Below are positions 27,728 to 35,151 of a stretch of DNA of 64,000 nt, in pieces. The stretch is from Arthrobacter sp. 31Y (GTDB taxonomy: Bacteria; Actinomycetota; Actinomycetes; Actinomycetales; Micrococcaceae), in NCBI RefSeq assembly GCF_000526335.1, contig NZ_JAFW01000001.1, positions 4,526,001 to 4,590,000 on the forward strand, given 5' to 3'. Both the position numbers and the translations under genes were made by a program. Every line of letters starts with the position of its first letter. The stretch's first letter is position 1. The notes under the pieces are model-generated. The model did no database searches, had not been told where the DNA came from, and saw only the letters and a program-made list of their open reading frames with translations.

Positions 27728-28677
27728 CGGAGAGTGCTTCGCTTAAAGACTTCCGCGAACATCGATGACCGAGCGGAGACGACACCTTCGCGGCCGTGGA
27801 GTTCGTTCACCAGGATTCGCAGGTCATCCATCGTGGCCGCTGCTACCTGGGCATGAAGCTGGTCGCCGGATGCAGCGGCCCACCTCGTTATGGAAAGACC
27901 GGCCAGATACTCGCCCAGTTTCTGCGTCTCCCCTCCAGCGCAGCTGATCGTCAGAAGCGATTCAAGGGGGAACCCGAACAGGTTTAGATCCAGGACAGCC
28001 CTGATGAACAGCGCACCGGAACCGGTCATGGTGTCAAGGCGTCGGCTTACGGTGGCTTTGGAAACACCCAGCTCCGAAGCAATCTCATCCACCGTGGCCC
28101 GCCCGTTGTTCTGGAGGTGTCGCGCAATCATGAGGTTGGTCTCATCGAGGGGCCCGTGGTGGCCCAGGGGCCGTGCCAACCGGCCATCTTCATCGTTGTG
28201 CAGGGCGTCGTATTGCTCCCTGTCCAAGACGTCGGGCCTCCAGCCGGATGGTGTCCTGAAGTAGTCAAACAGCGGCGTCATGGTGAACGACTGGACTCCA
28301 TCGATGTCAGCAAGACGTTCATAGAGCAGCTCGGCCAAACCGTCGTTTGGAAGAAAAAGTTCGGCCACACCTTCGTTAGACCCGGCCAAGCCGCTGACCC
28401 AGGCGGATTCTTCAAGGTCGGCAAGCCAGGAACAGGCACTTCTCAGATATCTGGGAGTTACCTTCAATCGGAGCAGAAAGGCGGTCTTCTTGCTTACGGC
28501 CATAGGGTTTACGAAGGCATTGATGCGAACAACGCCGGACTCCAGCAACTTGTTGCCCCGGCGGGCTACCGTCCGTTCCTGCTGGCCCAGGACCTCAGCG
28601 ATCAGCCTCCACGGTGCCCGACCGTTGCGGACGAGTGCGGCCAATATTTGCCGGTCCAGTGTGTCCAACTGTTCCAA
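27691..28677 (-). CDS. Long Lrp/AsnC-type regulator (two-HTH form)
   Basis: A 328-residue regulator with two HTH units: LDTLDRQILAALVRNGRAPW near the start and DETNLMIARHLQNNGRATVD plus EIASELGVSKATVSRRLDTM near residue 175. The TTG start at 28677 is supported by AAAGGA six bases upstream. It resembles the 351-residue protein at 23512 in layout, though not closely in sequence. The likely target is the M20/DUF5058 operon just upstream or the MFS gene it overlaps. Confidence 0.8.
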   Translation of the reverse strand: MEQLDTLDRQILAALVRNGRAPWRLIAEVLGQQERTVARRGNKLLESGVVRINAFVNPMAVSKKTAFLLRLKVTPRYLRSACSWLADLEESAWVSGLAGSNEGVAELFLPNDGLAELLYERLADIDGVQSFTMTPLFDYFRTPSGWRPDVLDREQYDALHNDEDGRLARPLGHHGPLDETNLMIARHLQNNGRATVDEIASELGVSKATVSRRLDTMTGSGALFIRAVLDLNLFGFPLESLLTISCAGGETQKLGEYLAGLSITRWAAASGDQLHAQVAAATMDDLRILVNELHGREGVVSARSSMFAEVFKRSTLRYRNGLPDVAVA

Positions 28678-28734
28678 TTCGGTTCCTTTCGCCGGCGCCC
28701 ACCCGCGTTTGGGTCAAGCAGATGCCGCCTGGGG

Positions 28735-28764
28735 GAGGGGTGGCTTGATCGTGGGCCACCCCTC
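28735..28764 (-). terminator. Hairpin after the M20 amidohydrolase gene
   Basis: GAGGGGTGG (28735-28743) pairs with CCACCCCTC (28756-28764) between the M20 stop at 28769 and the regulator start at 28677. It probably ends the 31554-28769 transcript. Confidence 0.55.
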
Positions 28765-28768
28765 TCCA

Positions 28769-30016
28769 TCAGTCCCGGCCCAGATAGGCTAGCACTCCGG
28801 AGAGTGCCGACCCGGTTCCGCCGATGACGGCGGTGTGGGCGTCGGGTGCGAAAAACGGCGAGTGGTTGCCAGCAGGTGAGGTTCCGTCGGCGAAGAGTTC
28901 GGGTTCGTAGGCGCCGAAGGCCCAATACACCCCCGGGACGCCTATGGCGTCACTGAGCCATCCTGCGTCCTCGGACCCCATGCCCAAGGGAGCTTCCGTC
29001 ACGGCGTCGGGGCCAAAGTCCGCGGCGAACGCGTCCATGACGCGAAGCGTGGCTTGAGGATCGTTGTAACAGCGTGGAAAAGTGTTCAGTTCCGATACGG
29101 TGGGTGCGGGCATGGCCGAGGCGGCGGCCTCCGCATCGATGATCCGGCGGATGGCCGCGAGCACAGTGTCCCTGGTCGCCTCATCCGGCGTTCGCACATT
29201 GATAGTAAATTCCGCAGACTCGGGAATGATGTTTTCCTTGAGACCGGCATGGAACGTTCCGACGGTCACCACTGCGGGGGTCGAAGGCGCGAGCTCCCGG
29301 GAGACGATGGTTTGGAGACGGAGGACCATGGCGGCGGCGGCCACGATGGGATCGATCGATTCCTGCGGTTGCGAACCGTGGGCTTGCTTGCCGTGGACCG
29401 TGACTTTCCACGAGTCTGCCAGGCTTGCCATGTGACCGCCGCGGATCAGGATTTTCCCCCGTTCAAGGGCTAGTACGTGCTGTGCAAGGACGGCTTCGGG
29501 CTTTGGTGCCCGTTCCCACAAACCATCGTCAACCATGGCCTTTGCTCCGTAAGCTGTTTCTTCCCCTGGCTGGAATATGAGAACCAACGTGCCGGACCAG
29601 AGGTCCCTCCGTTCGGTGAGGAGTGCTGCCAACGCCAATGCGGCCGTGATGTGAGTGTCGTGGCCGCAACCGTGCATCACGGGAACAGTGGCACCATCGG
29701 GCAATTCTCCGGTGGCGATGCTCGCGTAGTCCAATTGAGTCTGTTCGGCTATGGGCAAGCCATCTGTGTCGGCCCGAAACCCTAGAATAGGGCCGTCGCC
29801 ATTCTCAAGGATGCCGACGACTCCCGTGACGCCGCAGCGAAAATTTTCTATCCCCAGTCCTGTGAGATGCGATTCAATGTACGACGCTGTCTCGAATTCC
29901 TGCCCTGAAAGTTCGGGATGGGCGTGCAGATGCTTGTAGACCTCGACGTACTCGTCGATAAACGATTCGGGAACCTCTGTTGTGGCGGTTAGTTGGACCT
30001 TGGTGGTAATGGACAA
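28769..30016 (-). CDS. M20-family amidohydrolase (hippurate/IAA-amino acid hydrolase type)
   Basis: A 415-residue cytoplasmic metallohydrolase. HLHAHPELSGQEFETA, FRADTDGLPI, the metal-binding MHGCGHDTHITAALALAALL and QPGEETAYGAKAMVDDGL are the classic M20D motifs of enzymes that split N-acyl or N-aroyl amino acids. The TTG start at 30016 has GAAAGGA nine bases upstream. Last gene of a three-gene operon with two membrane proteins, suggesting that it processes a conjugate these import. Confidence 0.88.
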   Translation of the reverse strand: MSITTKVQLTATTEVPESFIDEYVEVYKHLHAHPELSGQEFETASYIESHLTGLGIENFRCGVTGVVGILENGDGPILGFRADTDGLPIAEQTQLDYASIATGELPDGATVPVMHGCGHDTHITAALALAALLTERRDLWSGTLVLIFQPGEETAYGAKAMVDDGLWERAPKPEAVLAQHVLALERGKILIRGGHMASLADSWKVTVHGKQAHGSQPQESIDPIVAAAAMVLRLQTIVSRELAPSTPAVVTVGTFHAGLKENIIPESAEFTINVRTPDEATRDTVLAAIRRIIDAEAAASAMPAPTVSELNTFPRCYNDPQATLRVMDAFAADFGPDAVTEAPLGMGSEDAGWLSDAIGVPGVYWAFGAYEPELFADGTSPAGNHSPFFAPDAHTAVIGGTGSALSGVLAYLGRD

Positions 30017-30046
30017 TTCCGTGTTTCCTTTCAGTGGGTGTGTGGC

Positions 30047-30796
30047 TCAGCGGGTTTGTGTGGCGGGATCGCCTGACGCCACAGAATCAGCGACACGTGG
30101 CGGCGTTTTGGCCCTGGCAAACCAGGCGATGGCTATGGTGGTGACCACTGCGAGTGCCGTGGCGTAGTGTGTCAGAGCCGGGGCCAGCGGCACTACGACG
30201 AAGACCATGAGTGCAGCAACAATGACCGCCACGATGGTGGTTCGGCGGCTTTTCATGGCTAGGACGCTCTGCAGCACCACCGCTCCGAAGACTGCGGGAA
30301 GAATGTAGACGCGGGCGGTGGCAATAAGGGGGGCGGGCAGGGTGCCCAGCAACCACGTGCCCAGGACGCCGACAAAGAGAACCAACGTGGTGATGTGGAC
30401 CAGCACCGCTCCGATGATGGCACTGCCCGCGATGAGCTCGGCCCGGCGCGTCCCGGGCCTTTCGCCCAGATTGGCTTGAGCCACAACGGCTGCCGGGAGG
30501 AGCTTGTTGGCGATGTTGCCGATGAGGAACGCCTGGTACATGGCTGACCGACCGAGAATCGGGAAGTACGAGATCGGCTCAATGATGGCGATCACTCCGA
30601 ACGTCGCGAGGACGGCAGCAACTGCGGTAAGCAGTTCTGCAGTGGAGATTCCCATGCCGGAACCAAAGGCAGCGTAGAGTGCTGCACCGAGGGAGATGAG
30701 TAGCCCGAGTCCCAACGTGATTGGTCCCCAGATGGAGGTAGTGCGGTCGAACGTGGCAAATCCTGCGGACTTGTCAGTGGACGTTGTCGTAGACAT
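30047..30796 (-). CDS. Small polytopic membrane protein, partner of the DUF5058 protein
   Basis: A 249-residue protein with about seven hydrophobic helices, no signal peptide, and a conserved-looking core GRSAMYQAFLIGNIANKLLP. I do not recognise the family with confidence. The Asn and Gly residues in that helix and the polar AQANLGERPGTRRAE loop suggest a transport role. The start at 30796 follows AAGGAGC. It lies between the DUF5058 gene and the M20 hydrolase with gaps of 23 and 30 bp, so the three are surely co-transcribed. Confidence 0.6.
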   Translation of the reverse strand: MSTTTSTDKSAGFATFDRTTSIWGPITLGLGLLISLGAALYAAFGSGMGISTAELLTAVAAVLATFGVIAIIEPISYFPILGRSAMYQAFLIGNIANKLLPAAVVAQANLGERPGTRRAELIAGSAIIGAVLVHITTLVLFVGVLGTWLLGTLPAPLIATARVYILPAVFGAVVLQSVLAMKSRRTTIVAVIVAALMVFVVVPLAPALTHYATALAVVTTIAIAWFARAKTPPRVADSVASGDPATQTR

Positions 30797-30819
30797 CAGT
30801 TTGCTCCTTACAGGGGGTT

Positions 30820-31554
30820 TCAGGATGCGGTCATGAAGAATGCAGCCGCGAGGGCTACGATGATGGCAAGCCCCAGCCCCCACTCGCGCAGCCACGGAAG
30901 CCGCAGCTTGCGTGCCAAGAGCAGGAAGACACCCATTGCTGCGGCTGAAACCGCGATGGTAACCATATGGACTGGCGACTTAACCACCTCTGTGAATGCC
31001 AGCGTGAAGAAGGCGCCCAAAAGAGCCGCTGTCGGCACCACGGTCATGACGGCTGGGTTGACCTTCCGCAGCGAGGCGTCGCCCTTACTCAGGATTGGAG
31101 TGAGGACCAGGGCTGAGAGCATCCATGCCAACCCGCCGATCGTCATGGCTGCGAAGGCCAGAGCGAAGATTTTCTGTGTGTACGTCGGGCCACCCAACTG
31201 TGCGCCCTGGGTGCCGGCGGATATTCCTGCTGCGGCGACGTCAAACGCCGCCGACCCCACCAGACCTACGCGGGTGAGCACGGCAGGCGTCCCGAACAGT
31301 GGGAGCAACGAAATGGCAATGAGCGCTACAGCAAGCGAGGGTCCTATGGCTGCTACGGCACCGGTTCGGACTGAAACCGTGACTTGCTCAGGAGTGAGAT
31401 CCGCGGCTGGGGCTGCCTTGCGGATCGCCTTGTAATAGATGATCGATTGAAGGACTACGACGGCGAAAACTCCGGCGGCGCACACCCAGAACACCGGGTG
31501 CTGAATGAGGGGGGTGATGTCTGTGGAACTGGGATCGATAGCTGCAACAACCAT
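30820..31554 (-). CDS. DUF5058-type membrane protein
   Basis: A 244-residue protein with six or seven helices. Features are PVFWVCAAGVFAVVVLQSII near the N-terminus, a polar loop VRTGAVAAIGPSLAV, then GGPTYTQKIFALAFAAMTIG. This pattern matches the DUF5058 family, of unknown function, which tends to occur beside amidohydrolases. With the next gene it may form a heteromeric permease. GGGAGAAAAC precedes the ATG. The upstream gap 31555-31740 is AT-rich and should hold the operon promoter, but I could not fix -35 and -10 boxes. Confidence 0.65.
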   Translation of the reverse strand: MVVAAIDPSSTDITPLIQHPVFWVCAAGVFAVVVLQSIIYYKAIRKAAPAADLTPEQVTVSVRTGAVAAIGPSLAVALIAISLLPLFGTPAVLTRVGLVGSAAFDVAAAGISAGTQGAQLGGPTYTQKIFALAFAAMTIGGLAWMLSALVLTPILSKGDASLRKVNPAVMTVVPTAALLGAFFTLAFTEVVKSPVHMVTIAVSAAAMGVFLLLARKLRLPWLREWGLGLAIIVALAAAFFMTAS

Positions 31555-31740
31555 GTTTTCTCCCTTGAAGGAATGACAACGTCCGCCGTTGGACGTCTGA
31601 AAGGCTAGATTGGTTTGACTACAATGACTGCTTATTTCATTTCTACAGCACTATGTGTCGTTAAGTACATACTTTTCACATTTCTGTTGTGTGTCCACTG
31701 TGGGGCTGCAGTGTTAATTGACCGGAGGCGCGGTTAAATG

Positions 31741-31776
31741 CGATGAGCCCCCTCTGTTGCTTGAGGGGGCTCATCG
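31741..31776 (-). terminator. Terminator of the salicylate-gentisate operon
   Basis: A perfect 14-bp stem with arms CGATGAGCCCCCTC (31741-31754) and its complement (31763-31776) and an 8-nt loop lies 31 bp past the adenylate kinase stop. On the minus strand the sequence after it is CATTTAACC. The remainder of 31555-31807 shows no gene. Confidence 0.75.
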
Positions 31777-31807
31777 GTGGCGCGGACAGATGCGCCGTTC
31801 AGGAAAG

Positions 31808-32398
31808 CTAGGTGGTTGGTGTCGGTCTTAACCTCAGGGCAATCGCCGTGAGGACACGGTCAGTAACTTCGTCTATAACGCCGATGCCATCAACCTGCGT
31901 GAGGATGCCACGTTCGGCATACTTGGCAACAACTGCCTCGGTCTGCTGGTGATAGAGATCCAGACGGTGACGGATCACGGTCTCGTTGTCGTCGGAACGG
32001 CCGGTCTCCTTGGCACGTCCCAGGAGACGGGTGACCAGTTCTTCGTCGTCGGCAGTCAGCTGGAGTACGACGTCAAGCTCCTGCTCGCCCTCAGCGAGAA
32101 TCCGGTCCAGGTAGTCCACCTGCGCAGTGGTGCGCGGGTAGCCGTCCAGCAGGAAACCGTTCTCGACGTCGCTCTGGCTCAGGCGATCACGAACCATGTC
32201 GTTCGTGACGCTGTCCGGAACGAAGTCGCCGGCGTCCATGTACTTCTTGGCTTCGATGCCCAAAGGGGTTTCGCCCTTGACGTTGGCACGGAAGATGTCG
32301 CCAGTGGAGATGGCGACGACGCCGAGGCGCTCGGAAATCCGCTCAGCCTGCGTACCCTTGCCCGAACCGGGAGGTCCAATGATCAGCATTCTCGTCAT
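31808..32398 (-). CDS. adk: Adenylate kinase (short, LID-less actinobacterial form)
   Basis: A 196-residue nucleotide kinase catalysing AMP + ATP to 2 ADP. P-loop GPPGSGKGTQ at residues 8-17, AMP-site segments STGDIFRANVKGE and GFLLDGYPRTTAQ, and the short GRAKETGRSDDNETVIRHRL in place of the long LID domain. The start is the ATG at 32398. Actinobacteria normally keep adk beside secY; here it ends an aromatic catabolic operon that contains an AMP-forming ligase. I infer that it is a second copy recycling pathway AMP. Confidence 0.9.
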   Translation of the reverse strand: MTRMLIIGPPGSGKGTQAERISERLGVVAISTGDIFRANVKGETPLGIEAKKYMDAGDFVPDSVTNDMVRDRLSQSDVENGFLLDGYPRTTAQVDYLDRILAEGEQELDVVLQLTADDEELVTRLLGRAKETGRSDDNETVIRHRLDLYHQQTEAVVAKYAERGILTQVDGIGVIDEVTDRVLTAIALRLRPTPTT

Positions 32399-32411
32399 AT
32401 GTGCTCGTCTC

Positions 32412-33188
32412 TTAGATCCATTTCGGTGGGGGCGGGACTTCGTTCCTTGAGGCGCCGCCAAGTCCTTGGCCGGTTGCTGTGACGCCCGTAGTTCCGCGGC
32501 CTGTGGCCCATTCGACGACGGCGGGAAGGGGGCCGGTGATGATCGTTGGGTCTGTGGCGGTGGTGTCGCCGAACGTGAGTTCGGTGCCGTTCCCGGCGGT
32601 GTTGGTGGTTTTGATGAAGAGTCCGGTGTTTGTGCCGCGGGTTTTCCAGGCGCTGGTGATGTCTTTGAGGAGTCGTTCGAGGACTGTGGTGGGGATGTCG
32701 TTGAAGGTGGCTCCGTTGTCCAGGTCGATGGCGTGGACCCATACTTCGCGGGTGCGCATCCAGACGGTTTCGGAGGCGGGGACGGTGCGGCCTTGGGCGG
32801 TGCGGACTTCGTTGGCCCAGTTCGCGTCGGGCAGGTCGCGCCATTCCACGGACAGGTGCACGGCGGAGTGGTCGAACAGGTTCCGCAACGCAATCGGGGA
32901 CAGGGTGGCCCCGAAGTTGATTTCGTGGTTCCGCGCCTCGGGGGAGGGATACATGGGTGTTTCGACTCCGGTGGCTGCCCATTCGACCAGCCGGGCGATC
33001 GCGCGGGCGTTGTAGCCGACGTGCGATAGCACGTGGCGGCGGTTCCAGTCCGGAAGGAGGGTGTCGCCGTCGAGTTCTGCGTCGGTGAGTTCGTTGAGTT
33101 TGCGGGCGAAGAACGCGGTGCCCCGCCGGGCCTGCAGGAGGTTTTCCTGCAGGCCCGGATCGGTGGTTTGGTCGTGGCGGGCGACCAT
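32412..33188 (-). CDS. Mycothiol-dependent maleylpyruvate isomerase
   Basis: A 258-residue DinB-like metalloenzyme of the MDMPI family that converts maleylpyruvate to fumarylpyruvate with mycothiol. The N-terminal helical bundle carries the metal-site His pattern: LPDWNRRHVLSHVGYNARAI (residues 45-64), then TREVWVHAIDLDNGATFNDI. A C-terminal SCP2-like segment (ELTFGDTTATDPTIITGPLP) is present. Its ATG overlaps the TGA of the hydrolase gene (ATGA), indicating translational coupling. It implies a mycothiol-producing actinobacterium. Confidence 0.88.
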   Translation of the reverse strand: MVARHDQTTDPGLQENLLQARRGTAFFARKLNELTDAELDGDTLLPDWNRRHVLSHVGYNARAIARLVEWAATGVETPMYPSPEARNHEINFGATLSPIALRNLFDHSAVHLSVEWRDLPDANWANEVRTAQGRTVPASETVWMRTREVWVHAIDLDNGATFNDIPTTVLERLLKDITSAWKTRGTNTGLFIKTTNTAGNGTELTFGDTTATDPTIITGPLPAVVEWATGRGTTGVTATGQGLGGASRNEVPPPPKWI

Positions 33189-34012
33189 CAGGCTTCCTTG
33201 ACCACGCGGTTGTTCAGTTGGCCGAGGCCCTCGATGGTGGTGACCAGGAGCTGGCCCTCTTGCAGGTAGCGCTTGGGGTCCTGGGCGTGGCCGACGCCGC
33301 CGGGGGTGCCGGTCGCGATCACGTCCCCGGGGTTCAGGGTGATGATCGTGGAAATGTAGGAGACCAGGAATTCGGGGGTGAAGACGAGGTCCCCGGTGGG
33401 GGTGGACTGCTGGATTTCCCCGTCCACGGCGGAGGTCATGAGCGGGCCAACAGTGAATTCGTCGCGGGTGACAAGGGCGGGGCCGAACGGGGTGGAGTTC
33501 TCCCAGGTTTTGCCTTGGAGCCACTGGATGGTGCGGAACTGGTAATCACGCATGGACACATCGTTCAGGACTGCGTATCCGGCGATGTGGTCCGCTGCCT
33601 GCGCTTCGGGGATGCGGCGGCCCTTCTTGCCGATGATCACGGCGAGTTCGGCTTCCCAGTCCACGGTGTCTGATTCCTGCGGCAACGCCAGGTCATCGTT
33701 CGGGCCGATGAGTGATTCGGTGTACTTGGCAAACAGGGTGGGGTGTTCGGGGATGTCCCTCCCCATTTCCTTGATGTGGTTGCGGTAGTTGTGGCCTACG
33801 CAGATGATCTTCCCCGGTGCGGGCACGACGGCGGCGAGGTCCGCGCCGTCGAGCGCGTGCGTTGCGCCGTTGGCCGCCGCGGCGGTGGTTTCCCAGGCGG
33901 GGTCTGCCAGGAGCGCGCCGACGTCGGCGAACCCGGGGATTTCGGTGAGGGTGTTCCCGTCCTGGCGGACGGCCTTCGTTCCATCGGGAGTGCGGAGGGT
34001 GAGGAGTCTCAT
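33188..34012 (-). CDS. Fumarylpyruvate hydrolase (FAH family)
   Basis: A 274-residue FAH-domain enzyme predicted to split fumarylpyruvate into fumarate and pyruvate. It has the short N-terminal domain MRLLTLRTPDGTKAV and the metal-binding core with IICVGHNYRNHIKEMG, DTVDWEAELAVIIGKKGRRI, NDVSMRDYQ and TGTPGGVGHAQDPKRYLQEG. It lies between gentisate dioxygenase and maleylpyruvate isomerase, the two preceding steps; gene spacing is 0 and 4-bp overlap. Confidence 0.9.
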   Translation of the reverse strand: MRLLTLRTPDGTKAVRQDGNTLTEIPGFADVGALLADPAWETTAAAANGATHALDGADLAAVVPAPGKIICVGHNYRNHIKEMGRDIPEHPTLFAKYTESLIGPNDDLALPQESDTVDWEAELAVIIGKKGRRIPEAQAADHIAGYAVLNDVSMRDYQFRTIQWLQGKTWENSTPFGPALVTRDEFTVGPLMTSAVDGEIQQSTPTGDLVFTPEFLVSYISTIITLNPGDVIATGTPGGVGHAQDPKRYLQEGQLLVTTIEGLGQLNNRVVKEA

Positions 34013-35140
34013 TTACTTGCGTCCTTCGGTGTAGCTGCGGTTGAAGTTCAGTCGTTCGAAGATGGGGGCGTCGCTGAAGCGGAACAGGTCAAACCCTGGC
34101 TGGTCCGTGTCGGCGGTCAGGGACCATTCCTGCCAGGACGGGACCACGAACAGGTCACCCTTGGCCAGCTGTTTGGTTTCGCCGTTTAAGATCACGGTGC
34201 CGGTGCCTTCGAAGACCTGCCAAACACTGGAGCCGACCTCGCGGAGCGGCTCGGTGGAAGCGCCGGCACGGAGGCGGTGGAACTCGGCCCGGATGGTGGG
34301 CATGACGTCCCCACCAGTGGTCGGGTTCGAGTACCGGACAGCGGCATGGCCCTGGGACACGGTGGCCGGGTGACCCTCATCCTCCAACAACAGCTGTTCA
34401 CGAAGGGCTGCGTCGGTGTGTTCCCAGCGGTACGCCGCGATGGGGGAGTTCGTGGTGTCATCGAGACCCGAGAGGGGGCGGAGGCCCGGGTGTGCCCAGA
34501 GCCGTTCGGAACGGGAAATGTCCGGGGTCGCTTCGTCGGTGACGCGTTCGGTGCCGAACTCGAAGAACCCGGCATCAGCATAATGCACGAAGGGGATGTC
34601 GAGGCCGTCGATCCACGCCATGGGCTGGTCGGTGTCATTGTGGTGGCCGTGGAAGTTCCAGCCCGGGGTCAACAGGAAATCACCGCGGCGCATCGCCACC
34701 GGATCCCCGTTCACCACAGTCCACACACCCTCACCCTCCACCACAAACCGGAACGCGTTCTGCGAATGACGGTGCTCCGGTGCCACTTCGTGCGGGCCCA
34801 GGTACTGGATCGCGGCCCACAACGTCGGAGTCGCGTACGGGGTGCCAGCAAGGCCCGGGTTCGCCAGGGCAATCGCGCGGCGTTCCCCACCCCGGCCCAC
34901 CGGAACCAGATCCCCGGCACGGGCAGCCAACGGGTACAAATCATTCCAGCGCCACACATGCGGGACAGCCTTCGGGGTGGGGACCATCGGCATCAAATCA
35001 CCGATCTCCGTCCACAACGGCACCATGTTCCCGGCAGCGAAGTCCTTGTAGAGCTGCTCCAACTGGGCAGCTTCCTCCGGAGTGGGCTCCGGCACAACAT
35101 GCGCGGCGGCCACAGATTCATGGGTTGGGTTCTCGATCAT
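34013..35140 (-). CDS. Gentisate 1,2-dioxygenase
   Basis: A 375-residue bicupin extradiol-type dioxygenase opening the gentisate ring to maleylpyruvate with Fe(II) and O2. The first cupin has metal ligands in PEHRHSQNAFRFV (His123, His125) and in WNFHGHHND (His164/166). The second cupin (about 280-370) is degenerate, as in other family members. The order of genes around it gives a full lower pathway. In Streptomyces the equivalent in a salicylyl-CoA cluster is called SdgD. Confidence 0.92.
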   Translation of the reverse strand: MIENPTHESVAAAHVVPEPTPEEAAQLEQLYKDFAAGNMVPLWTEIGDLMPMVPTPKAVPHVWRWNDLYPLAARAGDLVPVGRGGERRAIALANPGLAGTPYATPTLWAAIQYLGPHEVAPEHRHSQNAFRFVVEGEGVWTVVNGDPVAMRRGDFLLTPGWNFHGHHNDTDQPMAWIDGLDIPFVHYADAGFFEFGTERVTDEATPDISRSERLWAHPGLRPLSGLDDTTNSPIAAYRWEHTDAALREQLLLEDEGHPATVSQGHAAVRYSNPTTGGDVMPTIRAEFHRLRAGASTEPLREVGSSVWQVFEGTGTVILNGETKQLAKGDLFVVPSWQEWSLTADTDQPGFDLFRFSDAPIFERLNFNRSYTEGRK

Positions 35141-35151
35141 TGCTTTCCTCT

